Positions 6,565 to 8,459 of a DNA stretch of 8,459 nt are shown piece after piece. Position 1 is the first letter of the stretch. Each line of letters opens with the position of its first letter. The notes below the pieces were generated by a model that was not told the DNA's origin, searched no databases, and saw nothing but the letters and a program-made list of their open reading frames with translations. The position numbers were made by a program, and so were the translations under genes. Source of the stretch: Planctomycetaceae bacterium (lineage in GTDB: Bacteria; Planctomycetota; Planctomycetia; Pirellulales; Thermoguttaceae); contig JAIRPZ010000265.1 of the NCBI GenBank assembly GCA_031256755.1, forward strand, positions 1-8,459, given 5' to 3'.

Positions 6565-7359
6565 TTACCGCAGCGACCGCTGCCGCTGTGCTTCGTAAAA
6601 CAAAATGCCGGCAGCCGCCGACACGTTCAAACTATCGGCAATGCCTGACATCGGCAGCGTCACTTTGATCACATCGTTTTCTCCCCAAAGAGGACTCAAC
6701 CCTTCCGCTTCGTTTCCCAAAACGACCGCTGTCGGCTTGCGGAAATCAACTTCGGTGTATTTGACGGCAGTGCCGCTGCACCACGCCGCCGCGATTTGAA
6801 TATGCCGGTCTTGCAGCCAGCGTTTCACGTCTGCCGCACTGCGGCTGACGACAGGCACATGAAAGACCGTTCCCATGCTGCTTCGGATCGCATTGGCATG
6901 AAACGGATGAACACGCGTATCGGCAAGCATAATCCCGCAAACGCCGGCACCATCCGCACTGCGGAAGACCGCTCCGATATTCCCCGGTTTTTCCGGCTTT
7001 TCGATCACGGCTAATAACGGCGAAACGGCTGCCGCTATTTTTGTTTCAAAAAGTTCGAGCGAACAGTCCGGCTCTTCCGCAACCGCAACGATGCCTTCAT
7101 TTCTCTCGCCGAAAGCAATTTTGTTCAGCACCGGTGCGGTCACCTGATAAACGGCGGTACCGGATATCGTAAACTTTCCGAATTCCTGCGGCGGCAAGAC
7201 CGTAAAGATTTCAACAATCGAAATCCCCGATTGAACCGCACGGAGAATTTCCCGCTGTCCGTCAATCAAAAACCGTCTCGGCTGCCGGCGGCATGGATTG
7301 CTGCGCAACTTCACGGCTTCTTTAACTTTCGGATTCGATAAACTTGTCAGAACCGACAC
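6565..7359 (-). CDS. TrmH/SpoU-family RNA methyltransferase (putative 2'-O-ribose methylase)
   Basis: A 264-residue SPOUT-class enzyme that probably transfers methyl from AdoMet to a ribose 2'-OH in rRNA or tRNA in the cytoplasm. All three SpoU motifs are present: N127-IGAVFRSADGAG with catalytic-type Arg133; VLGNEAEGLS from 213; and LPMSGIADSLNVSAAAGI from 235, which forms part of the trefoil-knot AdoMet site. The N-terminal part (SLSNPKVKEAVKLRS, then FLIDGQREILRAV) matches the RNA-binding substrate domain of the RlmB/TsnR-like branch. Length is normal. The start is GTG (7357-7359); no ATG lies in frame between it and the upstream gene, and no Shine-Dalgarno is seen. It follows the CPBP protease gene by 13 nt, so the two probably form one transcript. 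The exact RNA target cannot be told from sequence. Confidence 0.92.
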   Translation of the reverse strand: MSVLTSLSNPKVKEAVKLRSNPCRRQPRRFLIDGQREILRAVQSGISIVEIFTVLPPQEFGKFTISGTAVYQVTAPVLNKIAFGERNEGIVAVAEEPDCSLELFETKIAAAVSPLLAVIEKPEKPGNIGAVFRSADGAGVCGIMLADTRVHPFHANAIRSSMGTVFHVPVVSRSAADVKRWLQDRHIQIAAAWCSGTAVKYTEVDFRKPTAVVLGNEAEGLSPLWGENDVIKVTLPMSGIADSLNVSAAAGILFYEAQRQRSLR

Positions 7360-7372
7360 GGAACGGCATTGA

Positions 7373-8185
7373 TTAGTTGGTGCGGAAAATGCCGTGCAGC
7401 AAAACGAGAAACAAACTGGTTCCGTTCAGACAGGCATGCAGCAGGATACTATACGAAAGATTACGAGTTCTGCAATAGAGTCCGCCGAAAAGGATCGAAA
7501 CGAAAAACAGCGGTACGGGGTCGGTATTGATTCCTTGCCGGCATGTCTGCAAAACGGTATTCAATACGATGGCGGACAGGAGCAGTCCGTAACAAACAGC
7601 GGCATATCGGAAAAAACCGGTGCGGAAAAAGAGACCGCTGCCGAAAAATGTTTCTTTCACACTCACGTGCCGAAAGGTGCGGAGAAAGGATATTCCGGCA
7701 ATTAAGATGACGAAATTGGCAAGAAGGATGGCAATAAATTCGTTATACAGGGAGTCCGCCGTCTGTTGTCTGCGGCTGCCGCCGTGCAGGGCTGCAAAAA
7801 AGAGCGATGTTCCGATGACGGCAATTTTTTGGGCATTTCTGTCGGAGAGAACGGCAGCCATTTTCTTTTCCAGCCAATTTTGCAGGAGAAAGCGGAACAT
7901 CCATTCTTCGAAGAGCGGTGCTGCGATCACGGCGGCGAAAAAGGCGGTGATCCACACGCAGGCGGAGCGGTTTTCCTGCAACAGTTGGACGAGGGGGTGT
8001 TTGAAATCCTGATTGGTTTCAGCGGCGGCGATTTCTGTGTGTGCGGCTGCAATGTTTTGTTCCGGCGGATTGATGCGGGTACACGCAGCCGAAAAAGCGA
8101 ATTGACAGCCGATCCAACAGACAAAGATCAACAGGATGTCGCAACCTGTCCATGAAATGCGGGGGTAAGTGTTTTGCAGCGGCAT
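7373..8185 (-). CDS. CPBP-family intramembrane glutamic endopeptidase (CAAX protease/Abi family)
   Basis: A 270-residue multi-pass membrane protein of the CPBP family (type-II CAAX prenyl endopeptidase-like, Abi). The conserved motifs are E93-E-W-M-F-R98 (EExxxR), F130-A-A-L-H134 (FxxxH) and H250-A-C-L-N254 (HxxxN). The Glu and His residues form the active site within the membrane. Hydrophobic segments lie at about 16-34, 77-92, 121-133, 150-168, 190-212, 225-238 and 246-265. The gap between the second and third motifs is 116 residues, longer than I expect for the family, and adds about two hydrophobic helices (150-212). The typical lead-in to motif 3 (PLFFVSILFGGLYCRTRNLS) is intact. Bacterial members act in peptide maturation, bacteriocin immunity or unknown roles; the substrate here is unknown. 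The ATG at 8183-8185 has no Shine-Dalgarno. It heads a two-gene reverse unit with the RNA methyltransferase. Confidence 0.88.
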   Translation of the reverse strand: MPLQNTYPRISWTGCDILLIFVCWIGCQFAFSAACTRINPPEQNIAAAHTEIAAAETNQDFKHPLVQLLQENRSACVWITAFFAAVIAAPLFEEWMFRFLLQNWLEKKMAAVLSDRNAQKIAVIGTSLFFAALHGGSRRQQTADSLYNEFIAILLANFVILIAGISFLRTFRHVSVKETFFGSGLFFRTGFFRYAAVCYGLLLSAIVLNTVLQTCRQGINTDPVPLFFVSILFGGLYCRTRNLSYSILLHACLNGTSLFLVLLHGIFRTN

Positions 8186-8215
8186 GGGATTGGCAATGCG
8201 GATATTTATAAGAAA

Positions 8216-8244
8216 TTTATACCCGATTTTGACTCTTTTTGCCA
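8216..8244 (-). promoter_or_regulatory. Candidate reverse promoter of the protease-methyltransferase pair
   Basis: On the reverse strand, TGGCAA (8244-8239) lies 17 nt ahead of TATAAA (8221-8216), about 31 nt before the protease ATG. The -35 is weak. A second TATAAA (8210-8205) is an alternative -10. The block is clearly A/T-rich compared with its surroundings, as expected for a promoter, but nothing else confirms it. Confidence 0.35.
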
Positions 8245-8271
8245 GATTTTAGTTTTGCCCGCACGGCGGTG

Positions 8272-8290
8272 TCCTGCCGGACGGGCAGGA
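8272..8290. repeat. Short GC-rich hairpin in the divergent region
   Basis: TCCTGCC (8272-8278) pairs perfectly with GGCAGGA (8284-8290) around the 5-nt loop GGACG. GCCCG (8257-8261) could pair instead with CGGGC (8282-8286). A shorter version of the same word, GTCCTGC-GGGCAG, recurs at 8386-8398. No T-run follows on either strand, so it does not look like an intrinsic terminator. It may be a small dispersed palindrome. Confidence 0.4.
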
Positions 8291-8440
8291 TGGACAAGAG
8301 TTTCAGAATAATTAACGAAACAAAAAAATTGCATTTTATCCTTTCTGAATGTCTTGCCCTGTGAGCCGCGTTTTCGGTAACACAAGTCCTGCGGGCAGAA
8401 TTCTTAAGTATTGTCCCCTGCGGCTGCCGATACGTAGAAC

Positions 8441-8459
8441 AAGGGAGCGTTTATGAGAA
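8441..8459 (+). CDS. Start of a gene cut by the right edge
   Basis: AAGGGAG (8441-8447) is the clearest Shine-Dalgarno in the window. It stands 5 nt before an ATG at 8453-8455, followed by AGA. Only Met-Arg and one further base are visible, so the product is unknown. The spacing and strength of the ribosome site make a real start likely. It would be divergent from the protease operon. Confidence 0.45.

Larger units (their letters stand above)
8186..8452. other. Divergent intergenic region
   Basis: This stretch separates the reverse protease operon from a forward gene beginning at the right edge. It contains the candidate reverse promoter, a short GC-rich hairpin (8272-8290) and a reduced copy of that sequence (8386-8398). 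No convincing open frame or RNA gene is seen. I could not find a forward promoter with both boxes at good spacing. Confidence 0.5.

Overview
The window looks like chromosomal DNA of a planctomycete-type bacterium (order Pirellulales or a relative, probably moderate GC). This rests on family resemblance recalled from memory, mainly of the large lipoprotein and the membrane protease, and not on any search. It is also consistent with Shine-Dalgarno sites being absent at several starts. No RNA gene, transposase or CRISPR array is visible.

Region 1 (1-370) has no confident gene. It may hold the 3' end of a forward gene cut by the left edge (stop at 215-217). It then holds a promoter (TTGCAG, 17 nt, TATAAT) whose -10 box lies inside a perfect 9-bp inverted repeat, a candidate operator.

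Region 2 (371-4172) is a compact forward restriction-modification cassette of three genes. The first encodes one polypeptide with an N-terminal HsdR-like PD-(D/E)XK nuclease and an N6-adenine methyltransferase. The second is an HsdS-type specificity subunit built from two similar halves. The third is a 125-residue protein with a HEPN-type RNxxxH motif, starting 5 nt after the second. No ATPase or translocase is present, so the cassette resembles BcgI-like type IIB/IIG enzymes more than classical type I. The join between the first two genes is the most striking feature. An in-frame T TTT TTT heptamer (2380-2386) is followed 5 nt later by a 10-bp GC-rich stem-loop that overlaps the second gene's start codon. 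The specificity frame is open upstream through this site with no ATG, GTG or TTG. This is the layout of a programmed -1 frameshift, which would make a 1139-residue nuclease-methylase-specificity fusion.

Region 3 (4173-4578) is intergenic. It carries a 9-bp-periodic ACAGGAT repeat with a diverged inverted arm, and a plausible promoter for the next gene.

Region 4 (4579-8185) looks like resident chromosome and samples as more GC-rich than the last cassette gene. A forward 660-residue lipoprotein has a degenerate transglutaminase-like region and C-terminal TPR-like repeats. It converges, with a 3-nt gap, on a reverse-strand pair: a CPBP-family membrane protease followed by a SpoU/TrmH-family RNA methyltransferase.

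Region 5 (8186-8459) is a divergent intergenic region with a short hairpin and a likely reverse promoter. At the right edge a strong Shine-Dalgarno and ATG open a further forward gene, of which only two codons are visible.
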